Shown: piece by piece, positions 53,577 through 62,186 of the stretch
Layout: each line of letters begins with the position of its first letter
How positions within the stretch are numbered: the first letter of the stretch is position 1
Assembly (NCBI GenBank): GCA_900066355.1
Contig: FMEL01000018.1
Coordinates: 11,539 to 75,538 of the forward strand
Direction: 5' to 3'
DNA: 64,000 nt
Source of the DNA: an uncultured Ruminococcus sp.
GTDB taxonomy: Bacteria > Bacillota > Clostridia > Lachnospirales > Lachnospiraceae
Program-made: the position numbers and the translations under genes
Notes under the pieces: generated by a model
The model's database searches: none
Told to the model about the DNA's origin: nothing
The model's input: the letters and a program-made list of their open reading frames with translations, nothing else

Positions 53577-55046
53577 ATGAGCAAGACAAATAATAAAGAT
53601 TTCTGGAACGGTCCGCTGACCGGTTCCAGAATCAAATCAGATGATGTAAAACTTCCGGAGATGCTGATCGGATATTTTATCGGACCGTTTGGAGCGCTTC
53701 TGGCTTCCGGTATTTTTACAAGTATCCTTCAGAACTATTTTACGGATGTTCTGAAACTGAATCTTACATTTCTGACAACATTACAGCTTTTTTCGACCAT
53801 TCTGATCGTGGCTGCAAACCTGATCGTAGGTCAGCTTATTGAACGTACAAGAACAATGGCAGGAAAGGCGAGACCGTGGATCCTTCTGTCTGCACTGACA
53901 TTGTCTGTTGCTTCTGTACTGATGTTTGTAGTTCCTTTTGAAGGAACGGCGAAAATGGTATGGATCGCGATTGCCTACAACCTGTTTTATGCAGTGGCTT
54001 ATCCGATCTATAATACTGCAAACTCCACACTGATTCCTGTATCTACAAGAGACAGTAAGCAGAGAGGAGCCCTGGCTTCTTTTACTAATGTAGCAGGACT
54101 TGCTGTTATGGGTGCCGGTTCTATGGTGTTCCCGATTCTGGTTTCATTCGCATTGAAAGAGAATCAGCATCTGTGGTTGGTAGCAATGACTGCAATCGCT
54201 ATTTTCTCCGCGCTGACCATCTTCTTACAGTTCAAGTTCACACGTGAGCGTGTAACAGAAGAACAGATGTCTGAGGGCGATACAGAGGAGAAAACAGTTA
54301 AGACAGCTTCTCTGAAAGAACAGCTTTCTGCAGTTACCAGTGAAAAAATGTGGTGGATTGTGATGCTGTTCTATATGGGCTTCCAGTGGAGCGGTGCCAT
54401 GAAGAATGGTTCCATGACTTATTTCTGTAAGTGGGTAATGGATAATACTTTCTTCGGTACAGCAGATGCCTGGGGCGCTTCACAGTCCCTTTTAAGTATC
54501 ATGGGTGCAGTTCCGATGGCTGTGGCAGCAGTGGCAATCGTACCGCTCTGTAACAAATTCGGAAAACGTATCGTATGTATGACCGGCATGCTTCTTGGTG
54601 CAGTCGGTGGCGTGATCGCAATCATGGGTAACGGGCAGATTGTTCCTGTAGCAATCGGCGTAGCTCTTAAATGCCTTGGATCTGCTCCGGCATGTTACAT
54701 GATTCTTGCCATGCTTGCAGACGTAATCGATCATATCGAATACAAAGCCGGAATCCGTACAGATGGACTTACAATGTCTATTTACAGTTCCATCATGGTA
54801 GCTGCGACTCCGGTATGTAACTCTATTTTCAGTGCAATCTTAAATGCCAGCGGATACGATCAGGCAGCAGACATTGCTCTTGGTACTGCAGCACAGACAG
54901 CAGCAGCACAGACAGCAATCTCTGTCGGATATATCTGGGTAGAGACGATCGCTTATGTAATCTGTGCAGTACTGATTTTCTTCTTCACTATAGAAAAGAA
55001 TCTGCCGGAAGAACAGAAAGCAATCGCAGCAAGAAAGAATAAATAA
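53577..55046 (+). CDS. Glycoside-pentoside-hexuronide (GPH) family sugar symporter
   Basis: The 489-residue protein has about 12 TM segments and the GPH-family N-terminus (MLIGYFIGPFGALLASGIFTSILQNYFTDVL), followed by LSVASVLMFVVPFEGTAKMVWIAIAYNLFYAVAYPIYNTANSTLIPV, as in MelB/YicJ-type cation-coupled transporters. It should import a glycoside or oligosaccharide with protons or sodium. Surrounding genes encode cytoplasmic GH78-, GH2- and GH43-type enzymes and a surface GH3, so it probably carries their substrates. Structured DNA follows it. Confidence 0.92.
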   Translation: MSKTNNKDFWNGPLTGSRIKSDDVKLPEMLIGYFIGPFGALLASGIFTSILQNYFTDVLKLNLTFLTTLQLFSTILIVAANLIVGQLIERTRTMAGKARPWILLSALTLSVASVLMFVVPFEGTAKMVWIAIAYNLFYAVAYPIYNTANSTLIPVSTRDSKQRGALASFTNVAGLAVMGAGSMVFPILVSFALKENQHLWLVAMTAIAIFSALTIFLQFKFTRERVTEEQMSEGDTEEKTVKTASLKEQLSAVTSEKMWWIVMLFYMGFQWSGAMKNGSMTYFCKWVMDNTFFGTADAWGASQSLLSIMGAVPMAVAAVAIVPLCNKFGKRIVCMTGMLLGAVGGVIAIMGNGQIVPVAIGVALKCLGSAPACYMILAMLADVIDHIEYKAGIRTDGLTMSIYSSIMVAATPVCNSIFSAILNASGYDQAADIALGTAAQTAAAQTAISVGYIWVETIAYVICAVLIFFFTIEKNLPEEQKAIAARKNK

Positions 55047-55353
55047 AGAGTCGTAAAAGACTGGTGTAATGAGGCGGTCTTCTGGTATATATAAGGTTAG
55101 TAAGTACAAAACTGTGCCTTAAATATGCCGGAAGGCCGTCAGTCAGTTTATATCAGATGTGAAATGACTCCCACCTCTGTAGGTGGCGAGCAACAAATCA
55201 GTATCAGTGGTGGGAGTCAATCCCCCCATCTGATATAGCCTCCGGCAGGATTGCAGAGATGCGCAGAAGAAGTATGTCATGCATTGCATGACGCGCATCT
55301 CGCAACAAGAATGCCGAGGCATTCTTGAATAAAAAAAGAAGGAGGAGTCATTT
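55047..55353 (+). other. Hairpin-rich intergenic region after the symporter gene
   Basis: About 300 bases without a gene contain a nested palindrome. The outer arms are TATATCAGATG/CATCTGATATA (55149-55159 with 55227-55237), extended outward by GCCGG/CCGGC. The inner arms are TGACTCCCACC/GGTGGGAGTCA (55165-55175 with 55209-55219), with CCACC/GGTGG inside. After it come GAGATGCGC/GCGCATCTC (55256-55264 with 55293-55301), with GTCATGCA/TGCATGAC inside, and AAGAATGC/GCATTCTT (55307-55314 with 55319-55326) with a CGAG loop. The inner palindrome looks like ends of IS200/IS605-type elements, but no transposase is present. Confidence 0.6.
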
Positions 55354-57162
55354 GTGAATACAAGAAAATTAAAAACAATACTTTTTACAGCCCTCCTTCT
55401 GGTGTTATCCGGCCTGGTCGGATGCGGGCAGAAAAATGACTCAGAAGAAAATCTCTGTCATATTGTTCTGGAAGACGGTGAAGGCTACCATGTGACAGAA
55501 CCAGCCAGAACAGTAGAAGCGGGGAGCAATGTGAACTTTACAGTTACGCTTGATAACAGCTGGCAGTTTCTGGGCACGGATTATCATGGAAAAGCTGACA
55601 TAACAAAAGATAATGATGGCAAGACAGTGGAGCTTGTTCTGTACAAAGTAAAATATTCGGAGAGTGTCTGTATTCAGGCTGAGAAAGGAAAGTATGAGAT
55701 TACTTATGATGCCAATGGAGGAAAAACACTGTCCGATAAAACGGATAAAGTGAAAAAGTATTATCGCGGAACGCATCAGAGAATCAATACTTCGATTGGA
55801 ACAGACCTTTTTTACAGAGATGGCTATACACTGCTTGGCTGGAATACCCGTGCCGATGGAACCGGAGAGGCTGTGGGCCTTGGAAGCAGAGCTGCATGGA
55901 AAAAAGGGCTCGTGTTGTATGCACAGTGGGCTCCATGGTCAGCCGAGGAGAACTTTGTTTATAAAAAAGTATCGGGGTTTGCGGTGATAACAGGATATAT
56001 AGGAAATGAACAGCAGATATGTGTTCCGCCAAATCTCGGAGGACTTCCTGTGCGGACGATCAGAGAGCAGGCTTTCGCAGATACTGACTGCAGGACGGTG
56101 ATACTCTCTCCGGGAATTTATGAAATCGAAAAGTGGGCATTCAAAAACAGCCGGATGGAACAGATGTATTTGTATGATGATCTGATGAAAGTCAGTGATT
56201 ATGCATTTCAGGACTGCGATATGCTGCGGACACTTCATATAAATGCAATCGAAGCACCGGCTTACAGCGGCAACTATTTTGATACATTTCAGGACAAATA
56301 CGATCGTCTGTTGAGCCTGAAAGATAAAAAGAAAATCGTTCTGTTTTCCGGTTCTTCGACAAGATTCGGATATGACAGTGAGATGATCGACCGCGCTTTT
56401 CCGGATTATGAAGTGGTCAATATGGGGGTGTTTGCCTATTCACCGGCACTTCCTCAGCTTGAACTGATCCGCTCCTGTATGAAGGAGGGAGATATCCTTC
56501 TGGATTCGCCGGAATTTGATGCGGCAAATCGGCAGTTTTGTTATCAGAAGGAACTGGATTATGCAACATTTGCCATGATGGAGTCCAACTATGATGCATT
56601 TGCCGGGCTGGATCTCAGAGAATATACGCAGGTTTTTACTGCTTTCTCCGCATATCAGGCAGCAAGGGAAGATATGGAAAGAAAAAGTTATGATATTTGT
56701 GCTGCGGATTATGATGAGGATGGTCATGAAACAGAGGAATCCAGTTATAATGAGTACGGAGATTATGTGTTGTATCGGCCGAACTCCACAAAAGAAGGGC
56801 CGATTTACGGCCTTCCGGTAAATTATACGGTAAATGCATTTCCGCAGGATACTTATATCGATTCTATAAATGCGGAGTTTCAGAAATTTATGGATGAGGG
56901 AATAAAAGTTTATTTTACCTATTCACCCAGAAATAAATATGCACTTTCGAAGGAGAGTACAGAGGAAGAAAGAGCCCGTCTGCATGAATACTTTAAGAGT
57001 CAGTTACATATTCCGGTTATTTCCGAGCTTGAAGATTCTTTATATACGGGAATCTATCTGTATGGTACAGACAACCATTTATCTACAGAAGGTGCACAGA
57101 TCAGGACGGAAAGAGTAATCCGTGATCTGAAAGAACAGCTTGCTAAGGAGGAAAAGGAATGA
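55354..57162 (+). CDS. Lipoprotein with InlB repeat, BspA-type leucine-rich segment and SGNH domain
   Basis: The 602-residue product has a lipoprotein signal (LVGC lipobox, Cys24), a beta-rich part, an InlB/Listeria-Bacteroides repeat (about 113-193, ITYDANGG...GYTLLGWNTRADGTGEAV...YAQW), BspA-type leucine-rich segments (about 225-310, IREQAFAD, IEKWAFKNS, VSDYAFQDCDML) and a SGNH-hydrolase-like domain (about 325-600). That domain has a GSS block-I serine (S334/S335) and a final DNH (573-575) in TDNHLSTEGA, as in AlgJ/AlgX. It likely carries out a surface acyl-transfer or esterase step with the MBOAT protein, whose start overlaps its stop. GTG start after AGGAGG. Confidence 0.82.
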   Translation: MNTRKLKTILFTALLLVLSGLVGCGQKNDSEENLCHIVLEDGEGYHVTEPARTVEAGSNVNFTVTLDNSWQFLGTDYHGKADITKDNDGKTVELVLYKVKYSESVCIQAEKGKYEITYDANGGKTLSDKTDKVKKYYRGTHQRINTSIGTDLFYRDGYTLLGWNTRADGTGEAVGLGSRAAWKKGLVLYAQWAPWSAEENFVYKKVSGFAVITGYIGNEQQICVPPNLGGLPVRTIREQAFADTDCRTVILSPGIYEIEKWAFKNSRMEQMYLYDDLMKVSDYAFQDCDMLRTLHINAIEAPAYSGNYFDTFQDKYDRLLSLKDKKKIVLFSGSSTRFGYDSEMIDRAFPDYEVVNMGVFAYSPALPQLELIRSCMKEGDILLDSPEFDAANRQFCYQKELDYATFAMMESNYDAFAGLDLREYTQVFTAFSAYQAAREDMERKSYDICAADYDEDGHETEESSYNEYGDYVLYRPNSTKEGPIYGLPVNYTVNAFPQDTYIDSINAEFQKFMDEGIKVYFTYSPRNKYALSKESTEEERARLHEYFKSQLHIPVISELEDSLYTGIYLYGTDNHLSTEGAQIRTERVIRDLKEQLAKEEKE

Positions 57163-58517
57163 ATTTTATATCTCTGACATTTGTTTTCCTTTTTCCAATC
57201 GTGTTGATTCTGTACTGGAAACTCCCGTGGAAATACAGAGAACTCTTTTTACTTGCAGTAAGCTATTTCTTCTATATAAAGGAGAGTTCCTGGGCAGGAG
57301 GACTGCTTCTTCTGACAACGGTGACTACCTATCTGGCAGGACTGGCCATAGAGAAAGGCAGACATAAAAAAGGCTGGCTTATTTTTACCGTAGCTGTATG
57401 TATAGGGCTTCTGATCGGATTGAAATATTCAGTTCCACCGGTAGGAATCTCGTTCTATACGTTTCAGACGATGGCATATGTGATCGATGTATACCGGGGA
57501 GAAATTGCAGCAGAAAAAAATCCACGCAGTTATGCCCTGTTTATTTCTTTTTTTCCACAGCTGGTTGCAGGCCCGATTGAGAGAGCGGGAAATCTTCTCG
57601 GCCAGCTAAAAGAAAAGCATACGAAGAGCCGGGCGGCTCTGGTAAACGGCGCCTGGCTGATACTCCGAGGTTTTTACAAAAAAGTTGTGGTGGCAGATTA
57701 TCTGGCTGTCTATGTTGACAAAGTGTATTCTTCGCCGGAAAAGGCCGGCGGCATCGGTGCAGTCCTCGGAACCGTGTTTTTTGCAATTCAGATTTATTGT
57801 GATTTTTCAGGTTATACGGACATTGCGAGAGGGGCAGCCCGCATGATGGGAATTCGTCTTATGGAGAACTTCCGGCATCCTTACCGGGCAGTAAGTATAC
57901 AGGATTTCTGGAGACGGTGGCATATCAGTCTGACACGCTGGTTTACGGATTATGTATATATTCCGCTTGGAGGAAACAGGAAAGGCTTTGTGAAGCAATG
58001 CAGGAATATATTGATTGTTTTTCTTCTGAGTGGATTCTGGCATGGAGCATCCTGGAATTTCGTCGTATGGGGAATGATCCACGGAATCTATATGACCGCA
58101 GCTCTGGTGATGACCCGAATAAGAAAGGGAAAAAGAACACTTCTTCCTCCGGTGGCAGGCTGGGTTGTGACACTGCTTCTTGTAAATGTTGCGTGGGTGT
58201 TTTTCAGGGCGCCTTCACTTGCCGGTGCGTGGCAGATCCTGAAACAGCCGTTTGTAAATCCACTGGGAGGCGGAATTTCTGAAACGATGTTTTTTCTTGG
58301 TATTCAGGGGACAGCAGCTTTGCGATTGATTTTTGTTGGACTTAGCTGGATGGTTCTGGAGCAGTTTTCGGAGGAAATCTATGAAAGATGCCAGACGAAG
58401 AGAGCTTTTTGTATGATGGCGGCAGTATTTGTTGTTATGGTGACTGTAGTTGAGTTTTCATGGCTTGGAATGATGGCATCCGGCGGTGAAAATACATTTA
58501 TTTATTTCAGGTTTTAA
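57159..58517 (+). CDS. MBOAT-family O-acyltransferase (AlgI/DltB-like)
   Basis: The 452-residue polytopic protein matches MBOAT acyltransferases: LTFVFLFPIVLILYWKLP, VGISFYTFQTMAYVIDVYRGE, PQLVAGPIERAGNLLGQL, FSGYTDIARGAARMMGIRLMENF, WHISLTRWFTDYVYIPLGGNRKG and the catalytic histidine region LLSGFWHGASWNF. AlgI and DltB move acyl groups across the membrane to an SGNH partner that puts them on a cell-surface polymer. Its start overlaps the previous stop (ATGA) and the next SGNH gene begins 2 bases after its stop, so the three are one transcriptional unit. No DltA or DltC is present, arguing against D-alanylation. Confidence 0.92.
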   Translation: MNFISLTFVFLFPIVLILYWKLPWKYRELFLLAVSYFFYIKESSWAGGLLLLTTVTTYLAGLAIEKGRHKKGWLIFTVAVCIGLLIGLKYSVPPVGISFYTFQTMAYVIDVYRGEIAAEKNPRSYALFISFFPQLVAGPIERAGNLLGQLKEKHTKSRAALVNGAWLILRGFYKKVVVADYLAVYVDKVYSSPEKAGGIGAVLGTVFFAIQIYCDFSGYTDIARGAARMMGIRLMENFRHPYRAVSIQDFWRRWHISLTRWFTDYVYIPLGGNRKGFVKQCRNILIVFLLSGFWHGASWNFVVWGMIHGIYMTAALVMTRIRKGKRTLLPPVAGWVVTLLLVNVAWVFFRAPSLAGAWQILKQPFVNPLGGGISETMFFLGIQGTAALRLIFVGLSWMVLEQFSEEIYERCQTKRAFCMMAAVFVVMVTVVEFSWLGMMASGGENTFIYFRF

Positions 58518-58519
58518 AT

Positions 58520-59830
58520 ATGGATAAAAAATCAGTAAAACGTATGGTCATGGTTGCGCTTATGGTGCTTCTGACGGAACAGCTCTTCTTTCTGGTCTGC
58601 GGTTTTGGTCTGCCGGCGCAGTTTGGGGATACATTTATGGGAGAACTGAAAAGTAAATATGAGAGATTGAAAGAAACTCCGGGAAAGCGAATTGTGCTTG
58701 TCGGCGGCAGTGGTGTTGCTTTTGACTGTGACAGTGCCATGATCGATGAAATTTTTCCTTCGTATGAAGTGGTCAACTTTGGAATGTATGCAGGACTTGG
58801 AACAAAGGCGGTTATGGATCTTTCGAAGAGTTATATTCATGAGGGAGATATCGTAATTCTTTCTCCGGAACAAAGCAGGCAGACACTTTCGGATTATTTT
58901 AACGGAGAGTATATGTGGCAGGCTGCTGACGGAGCCTTCGGTATGCTTCGCAATATAAAAAGTGAGAACTTTGAAACAATGCTGGGAAATTTTCCGAAGT
59001 TTGCACTTCAGAAACTGAACTATGTGTTGAATGGGCAGCAGCCACAGACGGACAGTATATATCAGAAAAAATCATTTAATGTATATGGCGATATAGAACT
59101 GGATGAAGATCAGAAAAATATTCTTCCGAACGGCTATGATGTAAATCAGCCGGTGAATTTTACAGAAGATACCGTACAGCCGGAATTTCTGGAGTACATG
59201 AATGCATGGGCGAAGCGCATTGAGAAAAAGGGGGCTTCTGTCTGGTACAGATATTGTCCGGTGAATAAGCTGGCAGTGGAAGATACGGAAGCTGTGGCGA
59301 TATACGATGCTTTTTTGCGGAAAAAACTTGAATTTCCGGTTATAGGAAATCCGGAAAACAGCCTGATGGATGCAGAGTGGTTTTTTGACACGAATTTCCA
59401 TCTGAACAGTGCCGGAAAAGAAGTCAATACGGTGCAGCTGATCCGGGATATCAAAGCTATGCTGGGAGACAATCGGGAGGTAGCCGTAGAGCTTCCAAAG
59501 AAACCACAAAGGACATGGGAAGATGCATCTGAAAAAAGCAGAATATGGACAAAAGAGGACAGCCAGACATATTATGGAGAAGAAAACATCGTAATCCCGG
59601 AAGATGTAATGCAGATTGAAGATCATGCTTTTTCCGGGTGTACCGGACTGAAAACAATCATACTTTTGCAGAAAGATCCTTCCAGATGCATCGCAGGACA
59701 GCATCTTCTGGACGGCACCGGCGCGGAAATCCTCGTTCCACAGGGGACTTCTGACAGTTATAAACGAAATTATTTCTGGTCATCATATGCAGGAAAAATC
59801 AGAGAAAACACCAATCACGCAGAAAAATGA
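58520..59830 (+). CDS. Membrane-anchored SGNH protein with C-terminal leucine-rich segment
   Basis: The 436-residue product has an N-terminal TM anchor (VMVALMVLLTEQLFFLVCGFGL), an SGNH-like domain with the block-I motif GGSG (Ser64) and IDEIFPSYEVVNFGMYAGLG, and a late D-T-N-F-H pair (Asp290, His294) that could complete a Ser-Asp-His triad. The C-terminus (about residues 350-425) has a BspA-type leucine-rich stretch (VIPEDVMQIEDHAFSGCTGLKTIIL). It resembles the first SGNH gene in plan but with the repeat after rather than before the hydrolase. It is the likely outside acyl acceptor or transferase partner of the MBOAT protein. Confidence 0.82.
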   Translation: MDKKSVKRMVMVALMVLLTEQLFFLVCGFGLPAQFGDTFMGELKSKYERLKETPGKRIVLVGGSGVAFDCDSAMIDEIFPSYEVVNFGMYAGLGTKAVMDLSKSYIHEGDIVILSPEQSRQTLSDYFNGEYMWQAADGAFGMLRNIKSENFETMLGNFPKFALQKLNYVLNGQQPQTDSIYQKKSFNVYGDIELDEDQKNILPNGYDVNQPVNFTEDTVQPEFLEYMNAWAKRIEKKGASVWYRYCPVNKLAVEDTEAVAIYDAFLRKKLEFPVIGNPENSLMDAEWFFDTNFHLNSAGKEVNTVQLIRDIKAMLGDNREVAVELPKKPQRTWEDASEKSRIWTKEDSQTYYGEENIVIPEDVMQIEDHAFSGCTGLKTIILLQKDPSRCIAGQHLLDGTGAEILVPQGTSDSYKRNYFWSSYAGKIRENTNHAEK

Positions 59831-59836
59831 ACAAAC

Positions 59837-59877
59837 CACGTTCAAAAGAATGGTGATTTGAAAAAACGTGTTACAAT
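59837..59877 (+). promoter_or_regulatory. Promoter and inverted repeat before the GH43 gene
   Basis: An inverted repeat (CACGTTCAAA 59837-59846 with TTTGAA 59857-59862 and ACGTG 59866-59870) overlaps the region upstream of TGTTACAAT (59869-59877), an extended -10-like element. It could be an operator for sugar-responsive control of the GH43 gene. GGAGG precedes the ATG at 59937. Confidence 0.4.
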
Positions 59878-59936
59878 GCAGCTATGATGATAAAAGTGAG
59901 ACTATAAAATAAAAGATAAGAAATTGGAGGAAAAAC

Positions 59937-61388
59937 ATGAAAACAAAACAGGCTTTGAATCCATACATGCCAAGCTGGGAATATGTTCCGGATGCAGAAC
60001 CGCATGTTGTTGGAGATCGGGTATATGTTTACGGTTCTCATGATATATTCAACGGACTGAATTTCTGTCTGGGTGATTATGTATGTTGGTCTGCGCCGGT
60101 AGATGATCTGGGCAACTGGCGTTATGAGGGCTGCATTTACAAAAGAGAACAGGATCCGGCAGCACCGAGAATCCGACTTACAAATGGCCTTGCAGCGCCG
60201 GATATGATACAGGGACCGGACGGAAGATTTTACCTGTATTATTTTATGGGCGGAACCAAGATGATTTCTGTAGCTGTATGTGATGAGCCGGCAGGAAAGT
60301 ACGAATTCTATGGCTATGTAAAATACAGTGACGGCATCGCAATCGGTAAGAAAAATGAGCCGTTCCAATTTGATCCGGGTGTATTTATGGATGATGACGG
60401 AAAACTTTATCTGTACTCCGGTTTTGCACTGGCAGGAAATCCGATCCTTCTGGATGGTTCCAAGCCGACGGAGCATGGACCGATGTGTTTTGAACTTGAT
60501 CCTTCGGACATGCTGACCGTACTGAATGGACCATCTTATATCGGTGTTGCCGGTGAAAAAGAGTCCATCGGTACTCCATATGAAGGACATGCTTTCCTTG
60601 AGGCAAGTTCCATGCGTAAGTTTAATGGTACATATTATTTTATTTACAGTACAATGAACAGCCATGAACTCTGCTATGCGACAAGTGACAGTCCGGTAAA
60701 GAAATTCCAGTATGGCGGAATCCTGGTAAGTAATGGCGACATAGGAATGGAAGGTGTCCCGGATGTAAAACATGCGAGAAATAACACCGGAAATACACAC
60801 GGAAGTATTATTGAGCTGAATGGAAAATATTTTGTTTTCTATCACAGACACAGTAACCGTAAGCAGTCTTCACGTCAGGCTATGGCAGAAGAAATCCGTT
60901 TTGAAGACGGAAAATTTTATCAGGCAGAGATGACTTCCTGTGGATTAAACGGAGGCCCGCTGGAAGGAAAGGGGACTTATCCGTCATATATTGCATGTAA
61001 TCTGTATGGAAAAAAAGGAACCCGTTTTTTAAGTATGATCAAACACCCGAAGAACGGAACTCCGTATCTGACACAGGATGGAAAAGACAGAGAATCCGGA
61101 CCGGATCAGTATATTGCAAATATGTGTGATAGTGCACTGGCAGGGTTCAAATACTTTGATCTCAGTGAAACAAAAGAGATCAGCGTGGCAATAAAGGGGC
61201 GCGCGGAAGGTACATTGTATGTCCGTACCAGTGAAAACGGCGAAGCCGTTGCAACGATTACTGTCAGTCCATGTAAGGAACTGAAAGAGTTCTCATCTGC
61301 TGTCCATACTTCCGGAAACAGAGAGGCTTTGTTCTTTACTTTTGAAGGAAAAGGAAGTTTTGACTTTATTTCGTTTACTCTGAAATAA
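59937..61388 (+). CDS. Glycoside hydrolase family 43 enzyme
   Basis: The 483-residue protein has the GH43 five-bladed propeller motifs: the base-region aspartate in VPDAEPHVVGDRVYVYGSHD, FDPGVFMDDDGKLYLYSG (second aspartate) and the acid glutamate in FLEASSMRKFNGTYYFIYS, then THGSIIELNGKYFVFYHRHS. A beta-rich C-terminal domain of about 120 residues follows, CBM6-like. GH43 enzymes usually remove xylose or arabinofuranose from side chains. No signal peptide, so cytoplasmic; the substrate probably arrives through the GPH symporter. Confidence 0.9.
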   Translation: MKTKQALNPYMPSWEYVPDAEPHVVGDRVYVYGSHDIFNGLNFCLGDYVCWSAPVDDLGNWRYEGCIYKREQDPAAPRIRLTNGLAAPDMIQGPDGRFYLYYFMGGTKMISVAVCDEPAGKYEFYGYVKYSDGIAIGKKNEPFQFDPGVFMDDDGKLYLYSGFALAGNPILLDGSKPTEHGPMCFELDPSDMLTVLNGPSYIGVAGEKESIGTPYEGHAFLEASSMRKFNGTYYFIYSTMNSHELCYATSDSPVKKFQYGGILVSNGDIGMEGVPDVKHARNNTGNTHGSIIELNGKYFVFYHRHSNRKQSSRQAMAEEIRFEDGKFYQAEMTSCGLNGGPLEGKGTYPSYIACNLYGKKGTRFLSMIKHPKNGTPYLTQDGKDRESGPDQYIANMCDSALAGFKYFDLSETKEISVAIKGRAEGTLYVRTSENGEAVATITVSPCKELKEFSSAVHTSGNREALFFTFEGKGSFDFISFTLK

Positions 61389-61409
61389 AAAGCCGAGATA
61401 AAAAATGGA

Positions 61410-61438
61410 TTGTTTCCTGTGCTTTTTCTTGTTATACT
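61410..61438 (+). promoter_or_regulatory. Promoter of the LytTR/GHKL two-component operon
   Basis: TTGTTT (61410-61415), a 17-base spacer and TATACT (61433-61438) lie just before the response regulator, with GGGGG as its ribosome site. Confidence 0.65.
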
Positions 61439-61475
61439 ACAAGTATCATTATATGAGAAGGCACGGGGGATGAAC

Positions 61476-62186
61476 ATGCTTCGTATTGCAACAGTGGAAG
61501 ATGATGCGCATGATCTGGAAGCGTTGCGAACTCACCTGAATCGATACGAAAAAGAAAACGGACTGAAATTTCTGATTACGGAATTTCGGGATGGAGAAGA
61601 CATCGTGACGGATTATTCCGCGGATTATGATCTTATTCTCATGGACATTGAGATGGCTTTTCTGAACGGAATGAAAGCCGCCGAAAAAATCCGCGAACTG
61701 GACAAGGACGTTGTTATTATATTTATAACCAATATGCCTCAGTATGCGATTCAGGGATATAAGGTAAATGCTCTGGATTACATGCTGAAGCCTATTTCGT
61801 ATTTCTCTTTTTCGGAGAGTATGGGAAGAGCGCTTCACAGAGTAAAAGTACAGGAAAAAGAATTTATTACTATAGCGCTGAAAGGCGGCAAAAAGAAACT
61901 GGATATTGGACAGATCTGTTATGTGGAGGTGCAGGATCATCTTCTGATCTATCATACAACAGAGGGAAACTTTGTTACCAAGGGGACAATCAGGGATGCG
62001 GAGAGCCAGCTGGATGCAAAGCGTTTCTTCCGGTGTAACAGATGTTATCTGGTAAATCTGGAATATGTAGATAATTACATGGGAAGTGATGTCAGCGTCA
62101 ACGGAGATATAATTCAGGTAAGCAGGAGCAGACGCAAACCATTCCTGGACGCATTAAATGAATATTTGAATGAGGTGGGCAAATGA
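61476..62186 (+). CDS. LytTR-family response regulator
   Basis: The 236-residue protein has an N-terminal receiver domain (RIATVEDDAHDLEAL, phospho-acceptor Asp57 in LILMDIEMAFLNG, Lys in ALDYMLKPI) and a C-terminal LytTR DNA-binding domain (ICYVEVQDHLLIYHTTEGNFVTKGTIRDAESQL, FFRCNRCYLVNLEYV). LytTR regulators bind short direct repeats. The ATG at 61476 is chosen because GGGGGA lies 6 bases upstream; an in-frame ATG two codons earlier is too close to it. Its stop overlaps the kinase start (ATGA). Likely targets include the neighbouring sugar genes, but this is inference. Confidence 0.93.
   Translation: MLRIATVEDDAHDLEALRTHLNRYEKENGLKFLITEFRDGEDIVTDYSADYDLILMDIEMAFLNGMKAAEKIRELDKDVVIIFITNMPQYAIQGYKVNALDYMLKPISYFSFSESMGRALHRVKVQEKEFITIALKGGKKKLDIGQICYVEVQDHLLIYHTTEGNFVTKGTIRDAESQLDAKRFFRCNRCYLVNLEYVDNYMGSDVSVNGDIIQVSRSRRKPFLDALNEYLNEVGK

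Noticed and set aside
61406..61473. 22-codon frame (MDCFLCFFLL...) before the LytTR regulator, a possible pheromone peptide
   Set aside because: Its start lies upstream of the predicted transcription start of the operon and has no ribosome site.
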